64,000 nucleotides of DNA from Nannocystis sp. (GCA_016712315.1 JADJRG010000027.1:1-64000); one strand, 5' to 3'; counted from the stretch's first letter, positions 28,546 through 38,106 are shown. The notes: generated from the letters alone by a model not told the origin. Numbers and translations are program-made.

Positions 28546-28818
28546 TTACGCCAGGCGAAGCTCCGCTAGCCTCTTCGTGAGCTTCTCTCGTCCGCGATGG
28601 GTCACTGTGAACCAACCATCGACGTGGTCGAGCAGGCCAACATCGACGAGGCGCCCCATGCCCTCTGCTACTACATCTGCCAGGGTGACCGACAAGCCGA
28701 GGCGCACCGCCAACTCGCGCGTCCGGCAGCCCGACACACCGACCGCGTGGAGGATACAGAGCGTCTCGATTTCACCGCGTGAGGGCATGTAGATCGGTTT
28801 ATCATTAGCTTCGATCAT
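28546..28818 (-). CDS. small winged-helix DNA-binding protein
   Basis: A 90-aa protein, MIEANDKPIYMPSRGEIETL. A winged helix-turn-helix is visible: CILHAVGVSGCRTRELAVRL, VTLADVVAEGMGRLVDVGLL, then the wing WFTVTHRGREKLTKRL. Its ATG at 28818 overlaps the 3' end of the helicase gene by 14 bases, so the two are translationally coupled. Likely a regulator or DNA-recognition partner of the helicase rather than an independent repressor. Confidence 0.7.
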   Translation of the reverse strand: MIEANDKPIYMPSRGEIETLCILHAVGVSGCRTRELAVRLGLSVTLADVVAEGMGRLVDVGLLDHVDGWFTVTHRGREKLTKRLAELRLA

Positions 28819-31672
28819 TGAGGGTACCCCGGGGAGAATGGCAAGAGTTTATCTGGAGAGAATACGCCTCAAGAATCCGGGCGAGCAGGCTCATGAGCGG
28901 TCGCCCAGCCGCGGTTCGAGCGCGAGCGTCGCGTCGCGCCGCGTCGGCCTCGCGGAGGTAAGCATCGATATCACCGACAATAAAGAGCCCCTGCATCGCG
29001 CGGGTGAGCGCGACGTTCCACCGCTTCGGAACGTCCAGAAACGGCGTCGCACGGCCACGCACCAGGCTGATGAAGACGTACTCGGCCTCGCGCCCCTGGC
29101 AGCGGTCGAGGGTGCATACCTCGACCTCGAGGTGTTCGAGGCCGCCGCGTGCTCTCATCGCGTCGATAACCTCCGCGATCCGCCGCTCCTGCGCGCGATA
29201 GGGCGTGATGACGAGGATACCTGGACGGCGCCCCGCGGCTCCATCGGCGGCGTTCAGCTTCTCCAGGGCGTTGCAGATCACTTTTGCTTCGTCGTCATTC
29301 ACCTCGCCCTGTCCCCGGGATTCAACCGGCACCAGCCTCACGCGGCACCCCGGCCGAGTGTCCGGGGCTCCGTCCTCGAGCGCCTCACGAAAGTAGAAAA
29401 GGTCTCGCGGGACCCGTGAGAGGCTTGAGTGCATGCGGTACTGCTTCTTGAGCGTCCCCACGAAGGGCGAGACGGCCGCCCGGAGCTCGGCCAGAGGACC
29501 GACGATCGCGTCGAGCTCCCGAAGCGGTGAGGTGTCGAAGTGCTCGGTCGGAATGCCGGTGAGCCAATCATAGACAGATACCGCGTTGACCGCGAAGCGC
29601 TCGGCGATCGCCTCGATGAGCGCGGCCCGGGACGCGGGCGATCCGGCATCACCTCCGCCGAGCGCGGCGAGAGCCTCGGCCGTGGGGAGGTATTTGTCGA
29701 TGCCATTGCGGAAGCCGACCAGCCTCAGCTTCTGGCCGGCGCGCACAGTCCAAGGCTGCGCATGATAGACGGCGAAGGCGTTGTCGAAGAGCAGCACCGG
29801 CGCCCGCAGCCGCGGCTCGACGAGCCGCGGGCCGCTTGCAAACGCAGGGCGCGTGAAGTGGATGCCGCGTTCGACGAGTATGTTCACGGTTCCGGCGTGA
29901 TCGGGGTTGTGTGTCCGATCGCGGCCGCGCACGGGGGACAAGAATCCCACGGCCGCGTCGGCCTCCATGGGGGAACAGACCACGATGCCGGCCTCGTGAG
30001 CCTCGTTGAGCAGAGCGACCGACGGAACGCTATCGAGTCCGACCGCGACGAGGTGGACGCGAATGGCTTTGACGACGCGCGCCGGCGATGATGTTACGAC
30101 GATCAATCGCTGGCCGCGGCGAACCGCGGGGTGGGTCCGCTCGAGGATCCCCCCGACCGAGCAGACCAGCTCGAGCAGCGGGTCGAGGATGTCATCGAGC
30201 GTCGTGCCGTTCTCCTCGCCGTTATTGTACGGCGGCAATTGGTCAGGATCGCCCACCAGCACCCAGCGGCGCGCCTTCACGGCGATGGCCAAGAATTCGG
30301 GTAAGGTCATCTTCGAGACCTCATCGACGATCAGCAGGTCGAAGCTGCCCGGCTCCGCGTGCTTAACCGGATCGAAGGAGAGGACTCCGATCGGCGTACC
30401 GCAGATGATCCCGTGGACCTCGGCGATCGTCGCGGACAACGGAGCGTCGCCAGGAGCGTCCTTGTCCTCGAGCGCATACAACGCCCTGGCCAGCGGGAGT
30501 TTTTCGCTCAGGCGGCGCTCGACACGGCGTGAGATCGTGGCGCCGCGCTCTTGCTTCTTGGGACCGATCCAGTAGGCCAGCGCGGACTGGGATAGCTTCT
30601 TCGGCCGGGCGGCGTATCGCACCGGTAAGCTGCGCACCTCAAGATTGTCCGTGCCGCTGGCATCACGTTGCGGTGCGAGCTTCTCCACCACGTTGTCCAC
30701 CGCGACGTGCGTCGGGGATACGACGAGGATCCGCTCGCCCCTGGCGAGGGCGCGCCGGATGATGCTGGTGATGACCGTGGTCTTACCCGAGCCGGGCGGT
30801 CCTTTGATCACGGAGAAGTGCGGGGTGGCCAGCGCCTTCCGTACACACTCGCTCTGATATTCATCAAGGCGCCGATCCGACGACGGCTGGAGCGGCGTGT
30901 CGTCCACGACGGCTTGCGAGGTGAGTCCGTCCGCGGCGCTCAGCCCGAGAAGCACGCGGAGCGGCGTGATCGCGCCGTCCTCCGCCGCACCCTCGATGCA
31001 GCGGAGAGCATCCAACTGGCGCTCGAGCGGGATCAGGTTGGGCACGATAGCGATATGATGGACGCTCCCTGGTGACTTCGGAGCCGCAGCGACGGTCAAC
31101 TCCACGACGCGCTGGCTGCCACCGATCATCTGGGTCTGGAACCCGAGGAGCTCGGTGGTCTCGGGCCGGGGTTCGAGCGCGAGAAATTCCCGCGGGGAGC
31201 GCTCGAGCAGCATTTTTTGTTCATCGGTCAGGAACGTGACGTGATTCTCCACGGTCCCGGTCACGGCCTCGAGGATCTCCTTCTCACAGCCGCGCCAGAG
31301 GTCGGCGTAGTCCAGTACGACGCTCACAGCGAAGGTCCCTTCCTTGGGGTCCTCGCGCCATGGATCGGCCCGACGGCCTGCAGCCGTCGCCGGTGCGGCG
31401 TCGCGCACCGAGCTTAGGAGCGCGCGGAATACGTCCGGCAGCTCGCCCTCGTCGTAACTCTCCTGGGGCTCGGGCGCGGGGTCGCCGACGCGAGCGATAA
31501 TAGGCCGCCGCAAGAGACGCTCGAGCTTCGCGTTGAGGCTCGCCCGGATCGCCGGCGCCAGGCCGCTGCTGTGGGCCACCGGTTCCACGACGCGCTTGGT
31601 GCTATGGGCGCTCGCTGCGTCCCCGGGCGGACCAGACGGATCAAAGATCTGAAATAACTGTAGAATGTTCAT
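28805..31672 (-). CDS. UPF1-like superfamily 1 DNA/RNA helicase
   Basis: 955 aa; the ATG at 31672 is chosen because AGGAGG stands five bases upstream (MNILQLFQIFDPSG). Helicase motifs in order: Walker A IKGPPGSGKTTVI (about residue 290), Ia VVSPTHVAVDNV, II LLIVDEVSKM (about 445), III VLVGDPDQLPP, IV LKKQYRMHSSLSRVP, V VCTLDRCQGREAEYVFISLV and VI NVALTRAMQGLFIVGD. The ~280-residue N-terminal region is unassigned. Stand-alone helicases of this group are frequent in defence islands. The overlapping wHTH gene downstream suggests a two-gene unit. Intact. Confidence 0.85.
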   Translation of the reverse strand: MNILQLFQIFDPSGPPGDAASAHSTKRVVEPVAHSSGLAPAIRASLNAKLERLLRRPIIARVGDPAPEPQESYDEGELPDVFRALLSSVRDAAPATAAGRRADPWREDPKEGTFAVSVVLDYADLWRGCEKEILEAVTGTVENHVTFLTDEQKMLLERSPREFLALEPRPETTELLGFQTQMIGGSQRVVELTVAAAPKSPGSVHHIAIVPNLIPLERQLDALRCIEGAAEDGAITPLRVLLGLSAADGLTSQAVVDDTPLQPSSDRRLDEYQSECVRKALATPHFSVIKGPPGSGKTTVITSIIRRALARGERILVVSPTHVAVDNVVEKLAPQRDASGTDNLEVRSLPVRYAARPKKLSQSALAYWIGPKKQERGATISRRVERRLSEKLPLARALYALEDKDAPGDAPLSATIAEVHGIICGTPIGVLSFDPVKHAEPGSFDLLIVDEVSKMTLPEFLAIAVKARRWVLVGDPDQLPPYNNGEENGTTLDDILDPLLELVCSVGGILERTHPAVRRGQRLIVVTSSPARVVKAIRVHLVAVGLDSVPSVALLNEAHEAGIVVCSPMEADAAVGFLSPVRGRDRTHNPDHAGTVNILVERGIHFTRPAFASGPRLVEPRLRAPVLLFDNAFAVYHAQPWTVRAGQKLRLVGFRNGIDKYLPTAEALAALGGGDAGSPASRAALIEAIAERFAVNAVSVYDWLTGIPTEHFDTSPLRELDAIVGPLAELRAAVSPFVGTLKKQYRMHSSLSRVPRDLFYFREALEDGAPDTRPGCRVRLVPVESRGQGEVNDDEAKVICNALEKLNAADGAAGRRPGILVITPYRAQERRIAEVIDAMRARGGLEHLEVEVCTLDRCQGREAEYVFISLVRGRATPFLDVPKRWNVALTRAMQGLFIVGDIDAYLREADAARRDARARTAAGRPLMSLLARILEAYSLQINSCHSPRGTLNDRS

Positions 31673-31906
31673 GAGACCTCCTGAGATTGATGCGTTTGCG
31701 TCGACCCGTTCGGTGCCGACGACCTCGATGTCATGTCCAGACACGAGGCCGGAACGGCTCACGGGACCGCTTGATGGCGTATAGACGCCCGTCACGCCCC
31801 CATAGGAGGATGCCGTCGCCGGCGACGCCCGCGCGATGCACCTCTGCGCCGCCCGCTAGCTCCAGCGACTCGTCAGCCGTCTGCTCCGTCTCGCCTGGTG
31901 GTCACG

Positions 31907-33319
31907 CTAGGGTCCGCGGGCAGGAAGCACTCCCTCGCCACGAGGCCGCCTCATGGCGAGGGGCGGCGCCTCGCAGGCGCCGGTCATGATCGCGCCCGCG
32001 TCGAGGACCAGGAGGTCGTCGCGGCCGTCGCCGTTGAAGTCACCGAGGGAGCGGATGGTCCGGCTGAAAGGCTCGACGGAGGTGACGAGCTCGACCGCCG
32101 AGGGCGAGCAGAGCGGCGCCTCGCAGGTCTCCTTGGGGGCGTAGGACTCGACGTAGACGGCGTAGATGCTCCCCTCGAAGGTCTGTGCGAGGAGCTCCGC
32201 GTCGCCGTCGCCGTCGATGTCCGCGAACGCGAAGTCGAAGAAGTAGCACTCGTCGTCGACAGCGATCGTCTCCACCGCGAGATCGAGGGGCCCCTGGAGG
32301 ATTCGCGTGAGGATCTCGAGATCGGCGTCGTTGCCGAGGATGAGGTCGTCGTAGCCGTCGGCGTCGACATCACCCGCCCACATCCTGTCGCAGGAGGTGT
32401 CGATCGTCGCGGTCGCGCGCGCTGGCGCGTCCCAGGCGTTGGGGGCGCGGAGGAGATCGAGCCCATCGCCGCAGACGACGACCTCGACGCCCCCATCGCC
32501 GTCGAGATCGGTCGCCGTCAGATCGTAGACCACGGGAAACGACGCCAGGGCGGGCGCGGTGGTCGCGTGAATCGGCGCGCCGTCGACCTGGCCGCGGAGG
32601 ATCTTGGTCTCGACGTCGCTGTCGAGCGCGAGGTCGGCGAGGCCGTCGCCGTCGACGTCGACCCCCGGGCGATCGAGGCGGCGCCAGGGATGGTGCGCGT
32701 ACACACCGGTGATCACGAAGCCGCCCTCGCCGGCGGCGACGAGCGCGAGATCGACCGGCGCCAGGTCGTCCTTGCCGTGGACGAGCCAGGCCGTGGCGGA
32801 GTCCTTGTCGAGGACAAGGACGTCGTCACGACCGTCGCCGTTGACGTCGCCGGCGGGGCGCGGGTCGAGGCGGATCCCAGGGTCGGAGGGCGACGGGATC
32901 GGGAAGCCGCGAGCTGCGAGGACGGGCGGATCGTCGGAGAGCGCGGCCGGGTTCGGCTCGCCGAAGATCACGAAGCCTGCGAGGCCGATGTCGGCGAAGC
33001 CGTCGCCGTTGACGTCGCCGAGCGGCTCGATCTCGAGGAGGACCCAGTCGTCGACGTCGACGGGGAAGCCGCCGACGCCCGCCTGGAGCGCGCTGGCGTC
33101 GAGCGCCTGGTCGCGGCAGGAGGGGCCCGGCGGGCACCCGTCGCCGGCGCTGGTGTCGGTGGCGCTCCCGGTGGCGCTCTCTGTGGCGCTCTCTGTGGCG
33201 CTCTCGGTAGCGATTGTCGTCCCCGCGGTCTCCGCGGTCGCGGAGAACATCGCGCCACCGCCGCAGGCGAGCGGCGCCAGGAGCATTGCCGCGAGTAAGG
33301 CTCGGGCGCGCGTGACCAT
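31907..33319 (-). CDS. FG-GAP/VCBS-repeat lipoprotein
   Basis: 470 aa from the ATG at 33319: MVTRARALLAAMLLAPLACGG is a lipoprotein signal (lipobox LAPLAC). A Ser/Thr/Ala-rich linker with repeated ESAT units follows, then at least five calcium-binding-type repeats with the core D-x-N/D-G-D-G-x-x-D (GDVNGDGFADIGLAG, GDVNGDGRDDVLVLD, VDVDGDGLADLALD, ADIDGDGDAELLAQ, GDFNGDGRDDLLVLD). These form an integrin-like beta propeller on the cell surface. Such proteins are typical of Myxococcota; the ligand is unknown. It is upstream of and on the same strand as the helicase but separated by 234 bp. Confidence 0.8.
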   Translation of the reverse strand: MVTRARALLAAMLLAPLACGGGAMFSATAETAGTTIATESATESATESATGSATDTSAGDGCPPGPSCRDQALDASALQAGVGGFPVDVDDWVLLEIEPLGDVNGDGFADIGLAGFVIFGEPNPAALSDDPPVLAARGFPIPSPSDPGIRLDPRPAGDVNGDGRDDVLVLDKDSATAWLVHGKDDLAPVDLALVAAGEGGFVITGVYAHHPWRRLDRPGVDVDGDGLADLALDSDVETKILRGQVDGAPIHATTAPALASFPVVYDLTATDLDGDGGVEVVVCGDGLDLLRAPNAWDAPARATATIDTSCDRMWAGDVDADGYDDLILGNDADLEILTRILQGPLDLAVETIAVDDECYFFDFAFADIDGDGDAELLAQTFEGSIYAVYVESYAPKETCEAPLCSPSAVELVTSVEPFSRTIRSLGDFNGDGRDDLLVLDAGAIMTGACEAPPLAMRRPRGEGVLPARGP

Positions 33320-33480
33320 CGGATCGTCGGCTTTCAGCAGAGCGCCGACGATCCGAGCCTGACATGAACAGGAGCGCATATGCCAGGCTACCACGCTCCA
33401 CTACCACGTTTTGCACCTGGATCCGCGCGCATTTTGTAGTTTCTCCCACGTCGAGACCATGGGCCGCACGGTCACTGTCT

Positions 33481-33570
33481 CTAGGAGGGCGATCGGGTGG
33501 TATTTTTGGGAGTTGGTCCAACTCCCTGTCGCGGGGCGGCGAGGCCGTGGCGCTAGGGCAGGGGCGGTGC
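33481..33570 (+). repeat. 90-bp direct repeat, copy 1
   Basis: Matches 33711-33800 with only eight differences. It contains the 19-base hairpin GGGAGTTGGTCCAACTCCC (9-bp arms, one-base centre) just after TTTTT. The changes within the hairpin in copy 2 keep pairing through a G-U pair. Confidence 0.75.
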
Positions 33571-33710
33571 CTCGGGTTCGGATGGGGTCCTTTTACCAGG
33601 TGCTCGCGGAAATGGGGCGGGCGGCCTCGGGTATCGGCGGCGGGCTGGGTGGCGCTCCGGCGGTCCTGAGCGCGGATCAGGCGTGAGGCCAGAACCTGTG
33701 ACGAGGGCCG

Positions 33711-33800
33711 CTAGGAGGGCGATCGGGTGGCATTTTTGGGAGTTGTCCCGACTCCCTGTCGCGGGGCGGCAAGATCGTGGCGCTAGGGCAGGGGCGGTGC
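33711..33800 (+). repeat. 90-bp direct repeat, copy 2
   Basis: Second copy, 230 bp downstream of the first and about 215 bp left of the attachment-site-like repeat. The surrounding stretch 33320-34015 has no gene on either strand that I can support. Confidence 0.75.
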
Positions 33801-34015
33801 TCGCCTGCATGCGCGACAGGGGAACAGCCTGTCGCGACCGAAAAAATGACCCGCGGGTTTCGCGCCGTTGCCCCGCCGTTGCCCCAACTCTGCTCCACGA
33901 GACGGTACAAGACGGTACAGGGCGGGCGGACAGTGGGCCGAAATAAGGAGCGATTACAAGCAGTTGGACGCCAAGTCCCCGACATCACACGGGTTCGTTT
34001 GCTCGCTCGCGCCGT

Positions 34016-34048
34016 CTTCGACACCTGTCGCGCCCACTCGTGGAACGC
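34016..34048 (+). repeat. left attachment-site-like direct repeat (33 bp)
   Basis: Identical to 63747-63779 over 33 bases (starts CTTCGACACCTGTCGC, ends GTGGAACGC). It abuts the 3' end of the integrase gene and its palindrome. A tRNA 3' end was considered, but the acceptor-stem partner is not present. Confidence 0.65.
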
Positions 34049-34075
34049 CGTTTAGAGTACTCTAAGCGGCGTTTT
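34044..34075 (+). terminator. hairpin at the integrase 3' end, probably bidirectional terminator
   Basis: A near-perfect 30-base palindrome (34044-34073), AACGCCGTTTAGAGT against its complement with one wobble, followed by TTTT on the plus strand. It overlaps the integrase stop codon. The equivalent hairpin at 63775-63803 has a different stem but the same shape. Confidence 0.55.
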
Positions 34076-35541
34076 CACGTTGTGCGGTCGGTTGGTGGCA
34101 CCTGTGGTGGCACCTAAATCGGCGGGATCTGCGCGACCCGCCTCGAGCACCGCGATGAGCTCGTCGTCTGTGTCCGGACGTAGGTGCGCGTAGCGCTCCG
34201 TCGTCGTGACGCTGGCGTGGCCGAGCCACTTCTGGACCACCTGCGGCGGGACGCGCCGCATGTAGCAGTGGCTGGCGAAGGTGTGGCGTAGCAGGTGCGG
34301 GTGCACGTGCTTGCTGAGGCCCGCGGCTTTGGCCGCGGCGACCACCACGGTGTAGAACTGGTCGAAGCGCAGGTGCTGGCCGTTGTCCCCGGCGAAGACC
34401 AGGTCGTCGGGCTTGCTCTGCGCCCCCATGCGCCTCAGGTCGGCGGCGAGGGCGGCTGTGAGCGGCACCGAGCGCGCTCGTCGGCCCTTGGGCTCCTTGA
34501 TGACGCGGCCTGCGCCGCGATCCTCGCGCGTCGAGCGGCTCACCCGTAGGTAGGGGCTGGGCCCCTCGAGGTGGACGTCGCGCCACCGCAGCTCGAGCAG
34601 CTCGCCTCGGCGTAGGCCGGTGCGAATGGCTGTCCGAAGGACCAGCTTCCACTCCGGCGGGGCCGCGCCGATCAGCGCTTCGGCCTCGTCGAAGTCGAGG
34701 AAGTGTGGATCCGTGTGAGCCTCGCGCTCGAAGAGGATCCGCGGGACCTTGAGGATCAGATCGTAGTCGCAGGCCAAGTGGAGGATCGCTCGCAGCGTGG
34801 CCAGGACGTTGTTGATCGTCTTCGGGCTCTTGGGCCCACCCTTGCGTCGCCGGGTCAAGGGCGCGTCCGGACGGCAGCGCGCCCGCCTCGAGGTGGCCCG
34901 CTCGCCGTGCGGCGTCCGCAGGCGCACCCGCAGATCGTCGACGTGCTGGCGGGTGATCGCCGCGAGCGGCGCTTGCCCGAACAAGGGCACGAGGTGCAGG
35001 CGCACGTTGCGGACCTTGTTCGTGTAGTCCGACTTTTGCGGATCCTGGAGCGCGAGGTAGCGCTCGGCGAAGTCCGCGAAGGTGACGAGCGCGGGCTCAG
35101 GGAGGACCACGCTCGTCGGCGGCGGCGCCGTGGTGGTGGATGTTGTGGATGTTGTGGATGTTGTGGGAGTGGTTGTTGTCGCCGTCGCACCGTCCCTTTG
35201 TTGGGTGTCCAGGTCGTTCAGGATCTCCCGCTCGAGCGCCAACGCGTCCTGCCGCAAGAACTTCTTGCGATCGAGGAAGCGCCGGATCCTCGTAGCGCCG
35301 CGGATCACCTGCACCTGCCAACATGATTTACCGTTCTTGACCACCGGGGTCACACTCATCGGCCTTGCCTCCGTGTGTGGATCCGGGGGAGCGCTGCATG
35401 CGAGCCACTCTACCAGCAGATCGCGGCGGAATCTCCAGGCGCGGCCGATCTTGCGGGCGCCGGGGATCTGGCCCGAAGAGGCGAGGCGAGAGAGGGTGTT
35501 TTTGAGAGCCGTAGGAACTCTTGGACCTCGTCGAAGGTCAT
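34052..35541 (-). CDS. tyrosine recombinase/integrase with N-terminal HTH, one likely frameshift
   Basis: The ATG at 35359 (MSVTPVVKNGKSCWQVQ) gives a complete integrase: SAM-like core-binding domain (FADFAERYLALQDPQKSDYT), then catalytic Arg in RTGLRRGELLELRW, HLLRHTFASH and LGHASVTTTERYAHL with the nucleophile Tyr. The frame stays open upstream into an excisionase-like HTH (SRLASSGQIPGARKIGRAWR and FRRDLLVEWL) whose start MTFDEVQEFLRLSK at 35541 is one base out of frame, at a run of five A residues near 35505. It may be an HTH-integrase fusion or two coupled genes. It would catalyse insertion and excision of the island at the adjacent repeat. Confidence 0.85.
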
Positions 35542-35833
35542 GAGCGGGGCGTCGGAGCCGCTGGTGGTAGGCCACGGCGGGGAGGCGGTGCAGGTGGATG
35601 CGCTGGCGTCGCCGCCGCCGCTGCGCCCCGGAAGATCACACGATGCTGTCCCAAAAGACATCCACGTCGCCACCCTCATCGCCCGCCCTCCCTAGACGCC
35701 CGTGAGGGCTCCAGCTTGGGATCGTAGATGGCTGCGGGGCCCGGGTCAGCGGGAGAGTTCGCGCAACAACGTTGGGGGAGGGGCGGGGAGGAGCGCGCGG
35801 TTACGCGCGATTATCATGTTTTCATAATCTGTC

Positions 35834-35870
35834 TTGACTAGGGCGGCCGGCTTTTGTTTCATAATCAAGT
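35834..35870 (+). promoter_or_regulatory. possible promoter/operator of the kinase unit
   Basis: TTGACT at 35834-35839 lies upstream of CATAAT at 35860-35865, with a rather long spacer. The repeated element TTTCATAATC occurs at 35820-35829 and 35857-35866, in an otherwise GC-rich context. It is placed just before the gene at 35887. No regulator is known. Confidence 0.25.
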
Positions 35871-35886
35871 GTCAGGCCCCACCGTC

Positions 35887-36123
35887 ATGCTCGTGCTCAC
35901 CACCGAGAGCGGTCAGCTTCGGCTCCGGCTGCCCGCGGCTTGCGTGGCCCTCGAAGACGACCGAAAACAGACGCGGATCGTTCGCGCGGCGACGATGCTG
36001 AGCGCGAGGGCAGGGGGAGGATCGGTCGAGGTCGCGCTCTTCCCCTGCGCCGACGACTTTGTGCGGCAGCTCCTGTGTTGGTTACGTCGACGCGAGGCGC
36101 GCGCAGCCGGGGGGGTCGGATGA
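35887..36123 (+). CDS. small protein coupled to a Ser/Thr kinase
   Basis: 78 aa from the ATG at 35887 (MLVLTTESGQLRLRLPAACV). Predicted beta strands, a middle rich in basic residues (DDRKQTRIVRAATML) and a final helix (DDFVRQLLCWLRRREAR). Its TGA overlaps the kinase ATG (ATGA), so the two are co-translated. Family not recognised; a small substrate or regulatory partner of the kinase is the simplest idea. Confidence 0.55.
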   Translation: MLVLTTESGQLRLRLPAACVALEDDRKQTRIVRAATMLSARAGGGSVEVALFPCADDFVRQLLCWLRRREARAAGGVG

Positions 36124-37277
36124 ATCCGCTGTCGCCGCCGCGCCCGCCGGGCCGCTCTGCTTCGATCAGTCCGCTGCGGCCGCGAGGTCCCGATCTGCGC
36201 GGCCGGATCCTGCTCGATCGCTTCCGCCTCGACACGCTCATCGCCCCGGGCGGTATGGCGGATCTCTACGAGGCCCTCGATCTGCGGCTGCGTCGGCGCG
36301 TCGCGATCAAGGCGCTGCACCCGGAGCATGGCCGGTGGCCGGAGCAGCGGCGGCGATTTTTTCAAGAGGCCGTGATCGCGGCGCTGGTCGATCATCCGCA
36401 CGTGGTGCCGATCTTCGATCACGGCGAGGAGCCCGCGGTCCCCGGCGGTGAGCCGGTGCTTTTTTTGGTCATGCCGCTCCTGCGGGGACCGACGCTGCGG
36501 CATCGGATCTGTGGTGCTCCGATCTCGATCGCCGAGGCGCTGCGCCTCGTGATCCAGCTCGTCGACGGTCTCGGCGCGATCCATCGCCTCGGCGCGATCC
36601 ATCGCGATCTGAAGCCGGAGAACTGCCTGATCGTCCAGCGCTACGGCCGCGATCATCTGGTGCTCTTGGACCTCGGCCTGGCGAAGATCCACGCGGGGCC
36701 GCTGCTCTCGCTGGCGCCGAGCTCGGCCCCGGGCGCGCTGATCGGCACGCTCGCCTACATCTCTCCCGAGCAGGCGCGCGAGGAGCCGCTCACGCAGGCC
36801 GCCGATCTCTACGCCGTCGGGGTGATCCTTTTTGAGATGCTCAGCCGCAGGGTGCCGTTTGCCGGCCGAAACACGCTCGAAGTCCTCAGCGCCCACGCCG
36901 CTACGGTGGCGCCATCGCTGCGCGAGCGAGCGGGAGATCGTGGGATCTCCGACGATCTCGAGGCCCTGGTCGCGAGCACCCTCGACAAGGATCCGGCGAA
37001 GCGACCCGCCGACGCGGAGGCGCTCCGCAAGCTGCTCGTGGCGGAGCTGGCGACGATCGATCCGCGGGCCGAGGGTGATGATCGATCGTGCTGTCTCAAA
37101 GGACATGATGGCGTCGAGCAGGCGAAGGCGTGCCTCGCGGCCTGGCAGGACCTCGAGGACGCCGCAGCGCTGGCGTTGGCGGCGAGCGCGGCGCGCGAGA
37201 ACCCGGAGTGGGGGCCGCTGGCGTCGTTGATCGAGTGCGCGGCCGAACGAGCGGGCGATAAGCTCGCGCCGCGCTGA
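36120..37277 (+). CDS. soluble Ser/Thr protein kinase (PknB-type catalytic domain)
   Basis: 385 aa. Glycine loop LIAPGGMADLYEA (residues ~41-53), VAIKAL lysine (~62), HPHVVPIFDHGEE, catalytic loop AIHRDLKPENCL (~160), DLGLAKI in place of DFG, and TLAYISPEQAREEP as the activation segment with SPE. The C-lobe ends KDPAKRPADAEALRKLL. A helical tail of ~75 residues follows, with no membrane segment. Phosphorylates protein Ser/Thr in the cytosol. It converges with the four-gene operon at 37292-41206, whose TPR and coiled-coil proteins are possible substrates. Confidence 0.88.
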   Translation: MNPLSPPRPPGRSASISPLRPRGPDLRGRILLDRFRLDTLIAPGGMADLYEALDLRLRRRVAIKALHPEHGRWPEQRRRFFQEAVIAALVDHPHVVPIFDHGEEPAVPGGEPVLFLVMPLLRGPTLRHRICGAPISIAEALRLVIQLVDGLGAIHRLGAIHRDLKPENCLIVQRYGRDHLVLLDLGLAKIHAGPLLSLAPSSAPGALIGTLAYISPEQAREEPLTQAADLYAVGVILFEMLSRRVPFAGRNTLEVLSAHAATVAPSLRERAGDRGISDDLEALVASTLDKDPAKRPADAEALRKLLVAELATIDPRAEGDDRSCCLKGHDGVEQAKACLAAWQDLEDAAALALAASAARENPEWGPLASLIECAAERAGDKLAPR

Positions 37278-37291
37278 GGTGTTCGGTGAGT

Positions 37292-38106
37292 TCAGGTGAC
37301 CCTCGACGCCCGGGCGTTGTCTTCTTTGATCGCCCGGTAGGCGAGGTTGAGCTGGCGTTGCCGCTTCTCGCGTTCGAGGCGATCTTGGTCGCTATGGGCG
37401 CGGTCGGGGTGGTGGATGAGCGTGAGGCGGTGGTAGGCCTGTTTGAGCTGGGCGTCGGTGACGCTGCGGGGGACGCGGAGGATCGTGTAGGGGTCGGTGG
37501 ACCAGAGGTGGTCGGTGGCGTCGGGGGGGTGGTGGCGGCGGCGGCGGTGGCGGTGGCGGTGGCGGTGGCGGTGGCGGCGGTCGAAAGCTCTGGGATCCGG
37601 GGACGAACCCGGCGCCGCGGAGCTGACGGCTGAGCTCGTCGGCGATATTCGCGCCGAGGGTTATCCGGAGCGCCTGGCCGGTGAACTGGACGCCACTGCC
37701 CCATCGGTCGGTGACGAGGCGCTCGAGCACGGCGAGTACGCCGACGGCCATCACCGGCGCGTAGCTCGCGAGATCATCCGGCGGATCCGCGTTGTGGTAG
37801 CCGACGAGTCGGCCGTTCCAAAAGAGATAGTAGCCGGGGTGGAGCCAGAGATCACTGAGACCGAGGCGGGAGAGCTCGTCGACGAGGTAGCTGCTGAGCG
37901 TGGGCGAGGCCTTCAGGAGGATGAGGGGGGGTCACGACGCCGACGCGGATCCGCAGGTGGTCCGCACGAAGTCGTTGGACTACGTACGATATCGGCGACT
38001 CGCCTTTGATGTTGCTGTAGACGAGGGCGACCCCAGGAGCGCGGAGGAAGGCGCCTAGATCGGCGGGGCCCAGCCGCCAGAATTGATCATCCGTTGCCCG
38101 GCTCAT
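37292..38106 (-). pseudogene. thioredoxin-like plus DnaJ-domain protein, frameshifted twice
   Basis: From the ATG at 38106 (MSRATDDQFWRLGPADLGAF) a thioredoxin-like domain is read: PGVALVYSNIKGE, then, after a shift at a run of seven C (minus strand) near 37930, KASPTLSSYLVDELSRLG and YYLFWNGRLVGYHNAD. A poly-proline stretch of ~19 residues follows, and a second seven-C run near 37525 shifts into a J domain: PYTILRVPRSVTDAQLK, LIHHPDRAHSDQDR (HPD motif) and LNLAYRAIKEDNA. The stop is at 37292. It overlaps the TPR gene (ATGA). Predicted Hsp70 co-chaperone with redox-type domain lacking a visible CxxC. Both indels sit in homopolymers, so the real gene may be intact. Confidence 0.65.

Noticed and set aside
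31898..33298. 466-codon plus-strand open frame
   Set aside because: Mirror of the FG-GAP lipoprotein; its Val/Asp/Gly periodicity comes from the opposite-strand repeats.
34016..34048. tRNA or tmRNA 3' end at the attachment-site-like repeat
   Set aside because: TTCGA resembles a T-loop, but the flanking stem does not pair and no 5' acceptor strand is present at the proper distance at either copy.
36595..36620. duplication of GAIHR in the kinase catalytic loop as a damaging insertion
   Set aside because: The first copy fits the normal helix before the catalytic loop, and HRDLKPEN is intact, so the repeat is harmless.
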